Of a stretch of DNA of 64,000 nt, positions 37,315 through 45,640 are shown one piece after another. The notes under the pieces are model-generated. The model was not told where the DNA came from, did no database searches, and was given only the letters and a program-made list of their open reading frames with translations. The first letter of the stretch is position 1; each line of letters opens with the position of its first letter. The DNA lies in the NCBI GenBank assembly GCA_963739625.1, contig CAVUAU010000009.1:1-64000 (forward strand). The letters run 5' to 3'. The position numbers and the translations under genes are program-made. The stretch comes from Salinimicrobium sp963739625 (GTDB taxonomy: Bacteria; Bacteroidota; Bacteroidia; Flavobacteriales; Flavobacteriaceae).

Positions 37315-37884
37315 CTATTTGTTTAATTTTTGTGCTGTTTTCTCAAGTTCTGCATACCAGTCCTCTCCAAATTTTCTGATGAGGGCTTCCTTCACAAATT
37401 TATAGATAGGCACTTGCAGCTCTTTTCCCAGGGTACAGGCGTCATCACAAATGTACCATTGGTGGTAGTTTACCGCAGAGAATTCTGAATAATCGTGGGT
37501 GCGCACCGGATAAAGGTGGCAGGAAACCGGTTTTTTCCAGGAGATCTCACCCTGGTTATAAGCTTCCTCAATTCCGCAGAGGGCGGTGCCTTTTTTGTCA
37601 AAAGTGACATAGGCGCAGTCTGCGCCGTTGATCAAGGGAGTTTCGTAATCGCCGTCTTCCCCGACAATTGAAGTTCCTTCTCTTTCAATGACCTCAATTC
37701 CTTCTTTGCGCAGAAAAGGTTTTACTTTAGGATAGATCTCATCCAAGATTTTCGTCTCGTCTTCTTCAAGGGGAGCTCCCGCGTCACCTGCTATACAACA
37801 GGCGCCCTTGCAGGCAGAGAGATTGCACACAAAATCCTTTTCCAGGATCTCTTCAGAAACGATGGTTTTTCCAAGCTGAAACAT
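37315..37884 (-). CDS. DUF3109 family protein (Cys-rich, YkgJ-like)
   Basis: Cytosolic protein of 189 residues starting MFQLGKTIVS at the ATG 37884. Cysteines are arranged as in DUF3109: CNLSACKGACC near the N-terminus, then CAYV, CGIEEA, CHLYPVR and CDDAC, probably a metal site. This start is supported by a -7 box four bases upstream and by family length. The longer frame to 37971 would add an unrelated leader. Biochemical function is unknown. Confidence 0.8.
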   Translation of the reverse strand: MFQLGKTIVSEEILEKDFVCNLSACKGACCIAGDAGAPLEEDETKILDEIYPKVKPFLRKEGIEVIEREGTSIVGEDGDYETPLINGADCAYVTFDKKGTALCGIEEAYNQGEISWKKPVSCHLYPVRTHDYSEFSAVNYHQWYICDDACTLGKELQVPIYKFVKEALIRKFGEDWYAELEKTAQKLNK

Positions 37885-37888
37885 TTCG

Positions 37889-37896
37889 CAAAGATA
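37889..37896 (-). promoter_or_regulatory. -7 promoter box of the DUF3109 gene
   Basis: The minus strand reads TATCTTTG (TAnnTTTG), four bases before the ATG at 37884. Confidence 0.5.
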
Positions 37897-37976
37897 CTTT
37901 TTCCATCGAAAACAGCAGCTTTCGGTGTTCGTTAAAGTTTTGTAGATATTCTTTCTGAAATGAAATTTCAACCAAT

Positions 37977-37984
37977 TAACTTTG
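37977..37984 (+). promoter_or_regulatory. -7 promoter box of the marC gene
   Basis: TAACTTTG matches TAnnTTTG and lies 19 bases before the ATG at 38004. Confidence 0.5.
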
Positions 37985-38003
37985 CTTTTTATTTTTCCGA
38001 ATT

Positions 38004-38576
38004 ATGAACCTGAATTTTAGAGAAATAGCCAGTGCTACAATGATCCTTTTTGCAGTGATCGACATCATTGGCAGTATCCCGATTATTATCGACCTAAGGA
38101 AAAAGGCGGGGCATATACAGAGTGAAAAAGCAACAATTGTTGCGGGCCTGCTCATGATCGCGTTTTTGTTCGTGGGAAAAGAGATCCTCAACCTCATTGG
38201 GATAGACGTCAATTCTTTCGCCGTAGCCGGTTCTTTGATCCTGTTTTTTCTTGCGCTTGAAATGATCCTGGGAATCACGCTTTATAAAGACGAAGCGCCG
38301 GAGACCGCGGCGGTGGTGCCGTTGGCATTTCCGCTCATCGCAGGAGCAGGTACCATGACCTCTTTACTTTCTTTAAGAGCCGAGTATGAAGCTGTTAATA
38401 TTATTGCTGCCATCATAATAAATATTATTTTTGTCTACCTTGTTTTAAAATCTTCGGGAAGGATCGAAAATTTTCTCGGTAAACAGGGGATCAATGTAAT
38501 TCGAAAAATATTTGGTGTCATTTTGCTGGCTATTGCCGTTAAATTATTCGCCGCCAACATCCAGAATTTGTTTTAA
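38004..38576 (+). CDS. MarC family integral membrane protein (UPF0056)
   Basis: Inner-membrane protein of 190 residues with about six TM helices. Family features include FAVIDIIGSIPIIIDLRKKAG near the N-terminus, a central GSLILFFLALEMILG and PLAFPLIAGAGTMTSLL. MarC-like proteins have no settled transport substrate; the old link to multiple antibiotic resistance is not supported. The stop overlaps the start of the next small gene (TAATG), so the two are co-translated. Confidence 0.88.
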   Translation: MNLNFREIASATMILFAVIDIIGSIPIIIDLRKKAGHIQSEKATIVAGLLMIAFLFVGKEILNLIGIDVNSFAVAGSLILFFLALEMILGITLYKDEAPETAAVVPLAFPLIAGAGTMTSLLSLRAEYEAVNIIAAIIINIIFVYLVLKSSGRIENFLGKQGINVIRKIFGVILLAIAVKLFAANIQNLF

Positions 38577-38770
38577 TGAAAATTTTTATTTACTCCCTTA
38601 TTGTCATCGCACTGGCGCTTATTGTCTACAATTTCACCTACCTTGACTTTGACAGCCTCTCCAGTGGCGACAGCGGTACAGCACTTATTGGTATCCTTGC
38701 CTCGAGCATTGTGATCGTTCTATTGGTCATCTTACTTATGTCCAGGGCCATTGCAAAAAAGGCTGAATAA
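38576..38770 (+). CDS. Small two-TM membrane protein
   Basis: Protein of 64 residues with one hydrophobic helix at 3-19 (IFIYSLIVIALALIVYN) and a second at about 40-60 (LIGILASSIVIVLLVILL), joined by a short polar loop (LDFDSLSSGDSG). Start overlaps the marC stop and its stop overlaps the start of the oxidoreductase (TAATG on both sides), which argues strongly that it is real. Function unknown. Confidence 0.8.
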   Translation: MKIFIYSLIVIALALIVYNFTYLDFDSLSSGDSGTALIGILASSIVIVLLVILLMSRAIAKKAE

Positions 38771-39381
38771 TGAAAGATTTTGATGCGCTCATAATTGGCG
38801 GCGGTGCTGCAGGAATGTCCTGTGCCCTTGTTTTGGGATCGGGGATGAAAAAACCTTATGCCAAAGGTCGCGTTGTGGGTATAATTATGCATCAAAAGGC
38901 TTCTCACCTGCAAACCGCTTTGTTCAATAATGTATTAGGCATAAAGCCCGGTACGGCCGGCCGGGAGATCATGGAGTCGGGGCAGAAGCAATTGAGCAAA
39001 AAATATCCCGAAGTTGAGCAAATAAAGAAAGAAAAGGTGCTGGAAATAACCTTTTTGGAAGACGGGTTTCGCGTGGTGACAAACAAAGATGAATATTCGG
39101 CGTCAAAAGTGGTTATTGCTGTTGGTTATACCAATCTCTTCAGAATAAAGGGGCTTGAGGAGTATGTGATTCCGCATAAAAAAACCAAGGCTTCAAAGGA
39201 GCGCATCCAGCTGAAGAATGAAGATCATCTTGTCGCTCCAGGCCTCTATGTTGCGGGAACTTTGGCAGGACATCGCAGCCAGTATGCAATCGCCTGCGGA
39301 AGTGGAGCTGCAGTGGCTACAGATATTTTAACAGACTGGAACCAGGGCGAGCATTCCAAGGTTCATGATAAGCTGAAGTAG
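38770..39381 (+). CDS. NAD(P)/FAD-dependent oxidoreductase (thioredoxin-reductase-like)
   Basis: Flavoprotein of 203 residues. The FAD-binding GGGAAGMSCALVLG is at residues 10-23, and the second conserved GLYVAGTLAGH segment near 156 matches the C-terminal ATG/GD motif of this superfamily. It is shorter than thioredoxin reductase (about 310 residues), lacks a CxxC pair and seems to lack a full NAD(P) domain, so it is a minimal pyridine-nucleotide-type flavoprotein of unknown substrate. It is the third gene of a tightly overlapping operon with marC and the small membrane protein. Confidence 0.75.
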   Translation: MKDFDALIIGGGAAGMSCALVLGSGMKKPYAKGRVVGIIMHQKASHLQTALFNNVLGIKPGTAGREIMESGQKQLSKKYPEVEQIKKEKVLEITFLEDGFRVVTNKDEYSASKVVIAVGYTNLFRIKGLEEYVIPHKKTKASKERIQLKNEDHLVAPGLYVAGTLAGHRSQYAIACGSGAAVATDILTDWNQGEHSKVHDKLK

Positions 39382-39408
39382 TTCCAAAAAAGGCTTTTTT
39401 AGTACCTC

Positions 39409-41007
39409 TTACTTTTTCTCTTTTTTGGAAAGTTCCACAACTTTCTGGATCACCCTGTCTTCCTGGTTGACGATTTGCTCAAACTCATTGCTGCCAAAGA
39501 GCTGCCTGGCCATAGTGGCCTTCAAATACCGTTTTAGAACAGGTTTATAATCGGCGATTTTCAGGTTAAAACTATCTCTTTTCATGAAGCTCCTGAATTT
39601 TCCCAGGATAGCTTCGTCTATAACGTCTTTTTCCCTGAACTCCTTGAAAGAAAGCTTGTGGTAGAATTCCCTGTCGTCTTCGAGTACCTCAAAAATGAAC
39701 CTGTCCATGTAGCCATTGTGGAGCAAGAGGTTAAGGCCTTCTTTTTCAAAGCTGGTATCTTTTGGTACAAAAACATCGGGAATAATCCCGCCGCCTCCAT
39801 AGACCACTTTTCCGCCGGGAGTGACATATTTAAGAGAATCTGCTACTGTAATGCTGTCGGCGCTAATAAGTTCTCCATTCTTATAGCGGTTAAGGTAATC
39901 GTTAAAATATTCTTCGTTGCCGTGGTCATAAGGCTTCTGAATTGAACGGCCGGTGGGCGTATAATATCTCGCAATTGTAAGCCTAACTGCACTGCCATCG
40001 CCCAGGGACATTTCTCGCTGTACCAGGCCTTTCCCGTATGACCTTCGGCCTACAATGGTGCCTTTGTCATTGTCCTGAAGTGCGCCTGCAAGGATCTCGC
40101 TTGCCGAAGCTGAATTCTCATTAATAAGGACGTACAATCTGCCTTTTTCAAAGTCGCCCTCTTCGGTAGCAAAAGTTTTTTCTATTGCCCCTTTCTTGTT
40201 TTTGGTGATGAGAACCAGCTTGTCTTCGGGCAGGAATTCATCAACGATCTGCGTTGCTTCGGCTAAATATCCGCCGGGGTTATTACGCAAATCGAGGGCG
40301 ATTTGTTTCGCACCCTGTTTTTTTAGCTCCAGCAGGTTTTTCCTGAATTCCAGGTAGGTAGATTCAGCAAACCTGTTGATCTTGATGTAGCCCAGCTCAT
40401 TGGTGAGCATATAGGCAGCGTCTACACTTTTAAGCGGTACTTTTCCGCGGCGTACATTGAACTCCAGCAGTTGGGGTTCTCCTTTCCTGTAGACTTTGAG
40501 AGCGACTTTAGAATTCTCCTCTCCTTTCAAACGATCTGTAATGGAGTCGTTGCTGATGTTCTTATTAAAAAGTTTTTCCCCGTTTGCATACAAAATCCTA
40601 TCTCCTCCCTGTATGCCCACTTTTTCACTTGGACCACCCTCGAGTGCCTGGATGACTGCAATGGTGTCATTAACGTTGTAGAAGCTCACGCCTATACCAA
40701 CAAAATCGCCCTTCATGCTGGCGCTGATATTGGCATACTCATTTTGAGGAATGTATACTGAATGTGGATCCAGATCCTTGAGGATGTCGTTGACCGTGAC
40801 TTCAACTATACTGTCCATATCCACTTCATCAACATATTCATATTTGATATAGTCGATAAGACGGCCCAGTTTTTCCTTCTCCTTGTTGGTGGAAAGAAGG
40901 GAAGAGGAGTTGTAATTGGAAAAATCAAGTGCAGCCCCAAGGAGTACACCAATGGCACAGGCGAATCCTAACAGGAGCGGCAGATATATTTTAGATTTTC
41001 CTTTCAA
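39409..41007 (-). CDS. S41 family C-terminal processing peptidase
   Basis: Periplasmic, membrane-anchored tail-specific protease of 532 residues. An N-terminal hydrophobic anchor (IYLPLLLGFACAIGVLLG) precedes a PDZ domain (GIGVSFYNVNDTIAVIQ, about 95-180). The S41 domain has the Ser in NENSASASEI and the Lys in GRRSYGKGLVQ. A further domain covers the last 150 residues. The start appears to be TTG at 41007, overlapping the deaminase stop as TTGA; no ATG fits. Translational coupling to the upstream dCMP deaminase is therefore likely. Confidence 0.88.
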   Translation of the reverse strand: MKGKSKIYLPLLLGFACAIGVLLGAALDFSNYNSSSLLSTNKEKEKLGRLIDYIKYEYVDEVDMDSIVEVTVNDILKDLDPHSVYIPQNEYANISASMKGDFVGIGVSFYNVNDTIAVIQALEGGPSEKVGIQGGDRILYANGEKLFNKNISNDSITDRLKGEENSKVALKVYRKGEPQLLEFNVRRGKVPLKSVDAAYMLTNELGYIKINRFAESTYLEFRKNLLELKKQGAKQIALDLRNNPGGYLAEATQIVDEFLPEDKLVLITKNKKGAIEKTFATEEGDFEKGRLYVLINENSASASEILAGALQDNDKGTIVGRRSYGKGLVQREMSLGDGSAVRLTIARYYTPTGRSIQKPYDHGNEEYFNDYLNRYKNGELISADSITVADSLKYVTPGGKVVYGGGGIIPDVFVPKDTSFEKEGLNLLLHNGYMDRFIFEVLEDDREFYHKLSFKEFREKDVIDEAILGKFRSFMKRDSFNLKIADYKPVLKRYLKATMARQLFGSNEFEQIVNQEDRVIQKVVELSKKEKK

Positions 41008-41435
41008 TCGTCAAGTTCTGTTATTTGTTGCAGTTCGACACCGGCCTTTTCAAGGAAATCCAGTCCCGAACAATCTTTGTAATCAATATGGTAAACCAGT
41101 CGTTTAATGCCAGACTGGTGGATCAACTTGCTACACTCCTTGCACGGTGACATCGTGATGTACAGAGTTGCACCTTCACAGGATTGCGTTGAGCCGGCCA
41201 CTTTTAAAATTGCATTAGCTTCGGCGTGCAGGACGTACCATTTGGTATATCCTTCTTCATCTTCGCACGGATTTTCAAAACCGGTAGGGGTACCGTTATA
41301 TCCGTCGGAAATTATCATTCTGTCTTTCACAATAAGTGCGCCAACCTGTTTTCGGCTACAGTGGGAAAGTTTGCTCCATTCCCGGGCGATCCTTAAATAT
41401 GCTTTGTCAAACTTTAATTGTTTCTTTTTCTGCAT
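41004..41435 (-). CDS. dCMP deaminase family protein
   Basis: Zinc deaminase of 143 residues converting dCMP to dUMP, feeding dTTP synthesis. Zinc and catalytic residues are HAEANAIL and PCKECSKL, with the upstream SRKQVGALIVKDRMIISDGYNG typical of dCMP/ComEB deaminases. The C-terminal stop TGA overlaps the TTG start of the S41 protease. It is the third dNTP-metabolism function in this 12-kb stretch, after dgt and nrdAB, though not in the same operon. Confidence 0.9.
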   Translation of the reverse strand: MQKKKQLKFDKAYLRIAREWSKLSHCSRKQVGALIVKDRMIISDGYNGTPTGFENPCEDEEGYTKWYVLHAEANAILKVAGSTQSCEGATLYITMSPCKECSKLIHQSGIKRLVYHIDYKDCSGLDFLEKAGVELQQITELDD

Positions 41436-41512
41436 ATGATTTGAACGGATTCAGCGAAACTGAAACCAGTCGCGCTCAAAATTTGGGGGATAAATATGAG
41501 AGGTTAAAAGTA

Positions 41513-42100
41513 TCAAAGTGCCAGGTAATTATCTCTTAAAATAGGCAAAATTATTCCTATAACTAAAGAAGATACCACGAGGATCCAATCGCGTCTTGAC
41601 ACCTGCAATACATTTTGAAAAAGGAATGCGAGGATAAGAACTGAAAGCACCACGACCACCTGTGCGGTTTCAATGCCCAGCGCGAATTCCAGCAAGGGGA
41701 GGAGCTTATTTTCTCCGCTTCCTGCAATCATTTTAAAATAGGTTGAAAAACCCAGTCCGTGTATCACTCCAAAAAAAGCGGTGGTGAAATACAGCAGACT
41801 AATGTTCTTTGCATTTTCCTTCTTTTTCGAAGTGACGATATCATAAACAGCGGTAACAAGAATAGTAATGGGGATCAAAAACTCCACCCATTTGGTGTTG
41901 ACTATGACAATGTTATAGACTGAAAGGAAGAGAGAAATGGTGTGTCCCAGGGTGAAAGTGGAAACCAGCCAAAAAACTTTTTTCCAGCCAATAAAGGTGT
42001 AGGAAGCTACAAGGGCCACTAAAAAAAGGATATGGTCGTAGGCGTTCCAATCTAATACATGTTCAAGCCCTAATCTAAAGTATAACCAAAACTCTGACAT
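41513..42100 (-). CDS. HupE/UreJ-family membrane protein
   Basis: Inner-membrane protein of 195 residues with about six TM helices. The histidine motifs of the HupE/UreJ family are present: GLEHVLDWNAYDHILF near residue 12, FTLGHTISLF and FGVIHGLGFS. These can bind nickel or related metals, but no hydrogenase or urease gene is nearby, so metal transport is only a family-level suggestion. It stands alone on the minus strand. Confidence 0.85.
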   Translation of the reverse strand: MSEFWLYFRLGLEHVLDWNAYDHILFLVALVASYTFIGWKKVFWLVSTFTLGHTISLFLSVYNIVIVNTKWVEFLIPITILVTAVYDIVTSKKKENAKNISLLYFTTAFFGVIHGLGFSTYFKMIAGSGENKLLPLLEFALGIETAQVVVVLSVLILAFLFQNVLQVSRRDWILVVSSLVIGIILPILRDNYLAL

Positions 42101-42216
42101 CGTCTTCTATGATAAGCGCCGAAAATACAACATATTGAGAAAATTGCAAAGCAGCAGAACGCCAGTCTGATTACTGCGGAAGGATTTTGGAGATAAGCAA
42201 GCCTGGACCAATGACC

Positions 42217-42312
42217 TCAAGCCGTCATTCGCGCAACAATGAAAATAACCAGCAGCAGGCTGCTTAGCAGGAAGACAAACTGGATAATTTTAATGAAAGT
42301 ATCGTCTCTCAT
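42217..42312 (-). CDS. Possible 31-residue single-TM peptide
   Basis: A short frame from ATG 42312 to TGA 42217 encodes a charged start (MRDDTFIK), a hydrophobic helix (FVFLLSSLLLVIFIVA) and a basic end (RMTA). The layout is that of a one-helix membrane microprotein. It lies in an otherwise empty 430-base gap between HupE and tRNA-Leu. No ribosome-binding evidence is available and the family is not recognised; the remaining sequence of the gap shows nothing further. Confidence 0.4.
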   Translation of the reverse strand: MRDDTFIKIIQFVFLLSSLLLVIFIVARMTA

Positions 42313-42495
42313 AGAAAAAGATATTTACGGGGGGAGATAACGATAAGCAGGTGGGGTAATGACTAAAGTAAATAAAAAAAGTTTTTGAAGGCCTCTTTTT
42401 TATGTTTAAAATTTTGAAAACGAGGAATTTAACAGATGCTTAACTTCTTAGGAAGACAGTGCTGCAGGTGGAATGTTGAAAATGCACAAAATTTG

Positions 42496-42525
42496 TTTGG
42501 GAGAAAGAAAAATTTTTTACTTTTG
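42496..42525 (+). promoter_or_regulatory. Promoter of tRNA-Leu (TTTG-N18-TACTTTTG)
   Basis: TTTG at 42496-42499 and TACTTTTG at 42518-42525 match the Bacteroidota -33 and -7 boxes. The tRNA starts 9 bases further on. Confidence 0.65.
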
Positions 42526-42534
42526 CCGTCCACT

Positions 42535-42616
42535 GCCTTGGTGGCGGAATTGGTAGACGCGCTGGATTCAAAATCCAGTGACTTCGGTCGTGTGGGTTCG
42601 ATTCCCACCCAAGGTA
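42535..42616 (+). tRNA. tRNA-Leu (anticodon CAA)
   Basis: The 82-base sequence folds as a class II tRNA. Acceptor GCCTTGG pairs with CCAAGGT, the anticodon stem CTGGA/TCCAG encloses the loop TTCAAAA with anticodon CAA, a short variable arm (TGACTTCGGTCG) follows, and the T-arm is GTGGGTTCGATTCCCAC. The CCA end is not encoded. Confidence 0.95.
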
Positions 42617-42617
42617 C

Positions 42618-42654
42618 TAAAAACCCACAAAACTCGAGTTTTGTGGGTTTTTTT
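42618..42654 (+). terminator. Terminator of tRNA-Leu
   Basis: AAAACCCACAAAACT and AGTTTTGTGGGTTTTTTT form a long stem around CG, with a T-tract. Confidence 0.85.
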
Positions 42655-42825
42655 ATGCTTGTTTTTGGCTCTTTTGGCATCTTCTTCTTTTTGCAGAAGA
42701 TCTTCGGCTAAATCAGAAGTTGATCGTATTTCTGGAGGAGTTTTTATGGAAGATAAGTTTTGAGTCTTTTATCGATAATCTGTTCAAAAAATCGGATGTC
42801 TGACATTTTCAAAGTAGGTTTGCCA

Positions 42826-42833
42826 TAAATTTG
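42826..42833 (+). promoter_or_regulatory. -7 promoter box of the 8-TM gene
   Basis: TAAATTTG matches TAnnTTTG and ends 4 bases before the ATG at 42838. Confidence 0.5.
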
Positions 42834-42837
42834 GTTG

Positions 42838-43605
42838 ATGAAAACGAAAAGAATTCTCACGTTCCTTGCGGCGTTCCTTCTTGTCCTAACTTTGGCTAAC
42901 TATCTATTGGAATTCAGCACCAATAGATGGCTACGTCTGTTTACGAGTCTTGTCTTTTTGTTTTCCGTTTTTCAAATAGTAGTACCTTTTAAGAGAGTCG
43001 CGATTTTAACTGTTTTTGCCAGTTTGGTGGGTTGTGATTTTCTCCTGCTGGAATGGGAATTTCCAATTGCCAGATACAGCTACTATGCCTTACATAGCTT
43101 TGGATATTTAATTCTCATTTATTTAACCATCAGAGAATTGCGTCCCAATAATTTATCGGGTACTTCCTTTGTCGAAATCGCTTCCTTATTCGTTTTCTTT
43201 TTGATTAATTCATGGATACTTTTTACGTTAGAAGGGCTTTTTTCTGCTGTCATTGAAGATGCCCGGATTAACGTGTTGTTCTATATTAATGGGTTCTTGA
43301 TCATTTTTCTCGTAATAGCCGCCTTTTTTTATAGCACCAGCTTTTCCAGTCGATTTTCTTCTTTGTTTTTTCTTTCAATCCTGGGTCTGACAATTTCTGA
43401 CTTGATGATATTTTCGATATACTTCCTGGGAGTTCAGGAGTTCCGTTATATTGACAACATTCTTTACATCTTTGGCCTGTTTACATTGATAAGGGCACTA
43501 CAGGAACATAAAGAGTGGAAGAAAGGAGAGGAGAGGATTTCTTCTGAAAAGGATGAGGGAGATGAAAAAATGAAAGATAAAGAAGGTGTTGGTGTTTATG
43601 CCTAA
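42838..43605 (+). CDS. Hypothetical eight-TM membrane protein
   Basis: Protein of 255 residues with about eight hydrophobic helices and a highly charged C-terminal tail rich in Lys and Glu (from HKEWKKGEERISSEKDEGDE). The start at ATG 42838 follows a -7 box by 4 bases; the frame could be extended one codon to a TTG. The paired features LVGCDFLLLEWE and LTISDLMIFSIYF recall the conserved acidic helices of YhhN/TMEM86 lysoplasmalogenases, but the match is weak and the key motif is not complete. I do not assign a function. GC content is lower than in its neighbours. Confidence 0.6.
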   Translation: MKTKRILTFLAAFLLVLTLANYLLEFSTNRWLRLFTSLVFLFSVFQIVVPFKRVAILTVFASLVGCDFLLLEWEFPIARYSYYALHSFGYLILIYLTIRELRPNNLSGTSFVEIASLFVFFLINSWILFTLEGLFSAVIEDARINVLFYINGFLIIFLVIAAFFYSTSFSSRFSSLFFLSILGLTISDLMIFSIYFLGVQEFRYIDNILYIFGLFTLIRALQEHKEWKKGEERISSEKDEGDEKMKDKEGVGVYA

Positions 43606-43763
43606 CAATTTGTTGTAGTGTTTTTCTCAAGATGAAGTTTTTTGGCTGGTACATAGATTGACAACTTTTACATTGGTTTTCGATGTTGTTTAAGGTTGCT
43701 TTCCTGCCGTGTATGGCAGTTTAGAAAGGCAGGAGTATTAGCCGGTTAGAAGAAATTAATTTC

Positions 43764-43771
43764 TAAATTTG
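43764..43771 (+). promoter_or_regulatory. -7 promoter box of prs
   Basis: TAAATTTG lies 35 bases before the prs ATG, giving a leader of about 28 bases. Confidence 0.5.
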
Positions 43772-43806
43772 TATCCCAACAACGCAAATCTCCAAACACA
43801 CAACAA

Positions 43807-44748
43807 ATGTCAGAAGTCATTACCGAAGCAAAAGTCTTTTCCTGTACCCAGAGCCGCGATCTGGCCGAAAAAATAGCCGAATCCTACGGGACAAAATTGG
43901 GAAGTGTTATTACCTCAACCTATAGTGACGGCGAATTTCAACCTTCCTTTGAGGAATCTGTACGCGGGTCACGCGTCTTCATTATTGGTTCCACTCACCC
44001 GGGAGCTGACCACCTTATGGAACTGTTGTTGATGCTCGACGCTGCAAAAAGAGCTTCTGCACGTCACATCACGGCGGTCATTCCTTACTATGGATGGGCC
44101 CGCCAGGACAGGAAAGATAAACCCCGTGTTCCCATTGCTGCAAAACTGGTTGCAAAGATGCTTGAAACAGCAGGTGCTACCAGGATCATTACTATGGACC
44201 TGCACGCAGACCAAATTCAGGGCTTTTTTGAAAAACCTGTAGATCATCTTTTTGCTTCCACCGTTTTCCTTCCATACCTGCGGAGTCTTGAATTGGAAAA
44301 TCTCACTATCGCATCTCCCGACATGGGTGGCTCAAAAAGAGCTTATGCTTACTCAAAGACCATGGAAAGTGATGTGGTGATCTGTTATAAGCAACGCGCC
44401 AAGGCCAACGTGATCTCACATATGGAACTTATAGGAAATGTAGAAGGCAAAAACGTGGTTTTGGTAGACGACATGGTCGATACCGCAGGTACACTTACCA
44501 AGGCGGCCGATGTAATGATGGAGCGTGGCGCAAAAAGCGTGCGGGCAATTTGTACGCATCCGGTACTTTCCGGGGAAGCTTACGAGCGCATTGAAAATTC
44601 ACAACTGCTCGAGCTCATCGTTACCGATTCTATTCCGCTGAAAAAGCAAAGTAACAAAATTAGAGTGGTGAGTTGCAGCGACCTCTTCGCAGATGTGATG
44701 AAAAGGGTGCACAACAACAGGTCCATCAGCTCAAAGTTTATCATGTAA
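43807..44748 (+). CDS. prs: Ribose-phosphate pyrophosphokinase
   Basis: Makes PRPP from ribose 5-phosphate and ATP for nucleotide, His and Trp synthesis; 313 residues, normal length. Conserved elements include YSDGEFQPSFEESVRG, the catalytic loop region YYGWARQDRKDKPR, MDLHADQIQGFF and the PRPP-binding DDMVDTAGTL. It is a single gene with its own promoter; rplY follows after 184 bases with a separate -7 box. Confidence 0.95.
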   Translation: MSEVITEAKVFSCTQSRDLAEKIAESYGTKLGSVITSTYSDGEFQPSFEESVRGSRVFIIGSTHPGADHLMELLLMLDAAKRASARHITAVIPYYGWARQDRKDKPRVPIAAKLVAKMLETAGATRIITMDLHADQIQGFFEKPVDHLFASTVFLPYLRSLELENLTIASPDMGGSKRAYAYSKTMESDVVICYKQRAKANVISHMELIGNVEGKNVVLVDDMVDTAGTLTKAADVMMERGAKSVRAICTHPVLSGEAYERIENSQLLELIVTDSIPLKKQSNKIRVVSCSDLFADVMKRVHNNRSISSKFIM

Positions 44749-44905
44749 TTCTGAAGTTAGATCTTAGAAGTACAGAAGTATAATAGGTGCCAAAAATGTG
44801 ATTTTTGAGCAGTCATTTTCCGAAGCAATTATTCCGCAGGGGAAACCGCTTGATTTTCAGTAGAAATATTTAGGCTGTAAGTTTTAATACTTAAGAAAAA
44901 GAGAT

Positions 44906-44913
44906 TACTTTTG
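44906..44913 (+). promoter_or_regulatory. -7 promoter box of rplY
   Basis: TACTTTTG, matching TAnnTTTG, 19 bases before the ATG at 44933. Confidence 0.55.
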
Positions 44914-44932
44914 CAGCCTAAAATTTTTTACA

Positions 44933-45568
44933 ATGAAATCAATTACGATCAACGGATCTAAAAGAGAAAGCGTAGGCAAGAAAGCTACAAAAGCCTTACG
45001 TAATGCTGGACAGGTTCCTTGCGTATTATACGGGGGAGATCAGCCAGTACATTTTGCAGCAGACGAGATTGCATTTAAAGACCTGGTGTACACTCCAGAC
45101 GTGCACACTGTGGTCATTGAATTGAAAGACGGAGGAAAGTACAATGCTGTTCTTCAGGACATCCAGTTCCACCCTGTAACCGATGCTATTTTGCATATTG
45201 ATTTCTATGAGATCTTCGAAGACAAAGAGATCAGCATGGAAATTCCGGTTCACACTACAGGTGTTGCCCGTGGGGTGAAAAACGGTGGGGTATTGAGGTT
45301 CAACCTTCGTCGTATGAGAGTGAAAGGTCTTCCAGGAAACCTTCCAGACTTTATCGAAGCTGATATTACTCCGCTTAAGATTGGTAACAAACTTTATGTT
45401 ACTGCTCTTAAGAGCGATGATTACAAGATCATGCACCCAGATAACACTGTGGTTTGCCAGGTTAGAACTTCCCGTAACGTTGTTGCTCTTGATGAAGAGG
45501 AAGAGGAAGAAGAAACAGCTGCAGACGAAGTACCGGCAACAGAAGTTAACGAGAACGAAAACGAATAG
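44933..45568 (+). CDS. rplY: 50S ribosomal protein L25 / general stress protein Ctc
   Basis: 5S rRNA-binding ribosomal protein of 211 residues. The N-terminal L25 domain (about 1-92: GKKATKALRNAGQVPCVLYGG) is joined to a C-terminal TL5/CTC beta domain (about 95-185, GVARGVKNGGVLRF). A strongly acidic tail of Glu and Asp follows (about 190-211), as in many Bacteroidota homologues. A classic terminator stands directly behind. Confidence 0.94.
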   Translation: MKSITINGSKRESVGKKATKALRNAGQVPCVLYGGDQPVHFAADEIAFKDLVYTPDVHTVVIELKDGGKYNAVLQDIQFHPVTDAILHIDFYEIFEDKEISMEIPVHTTGVARGVKNGGVLRFNLRRMRVKGLPGNLPDFIEADITPLKIGNKLYVTALKSDDYKIMHPDNTVVCQVRTSRNVVALDEEEEEEETAADEVPATEVNENENE

Positions 45569-45588
45569 ATTAAATTTAGTTTTCAATC

Positions 45589-45622
45589 ATAAAAGCATCC
45601 CGTTTTCGGGATGCTTTTTTAT
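45589..45622 (+). terminator. Terminator after rplY
   Basis: AAAAGCATCCCG and CGGGATGCTTTTTT form a stem around TTTT, with a T-tract. Confidence 0.88.
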
Positions 45623-45640
45623 TTTTACCAAAATGAAACT

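Noticed and set aside
42535..42616. Integration (attachment) site at tRNA-Leu
   Set aside because: No integrase and no duplicated tRNA 3' end were seen nearby.
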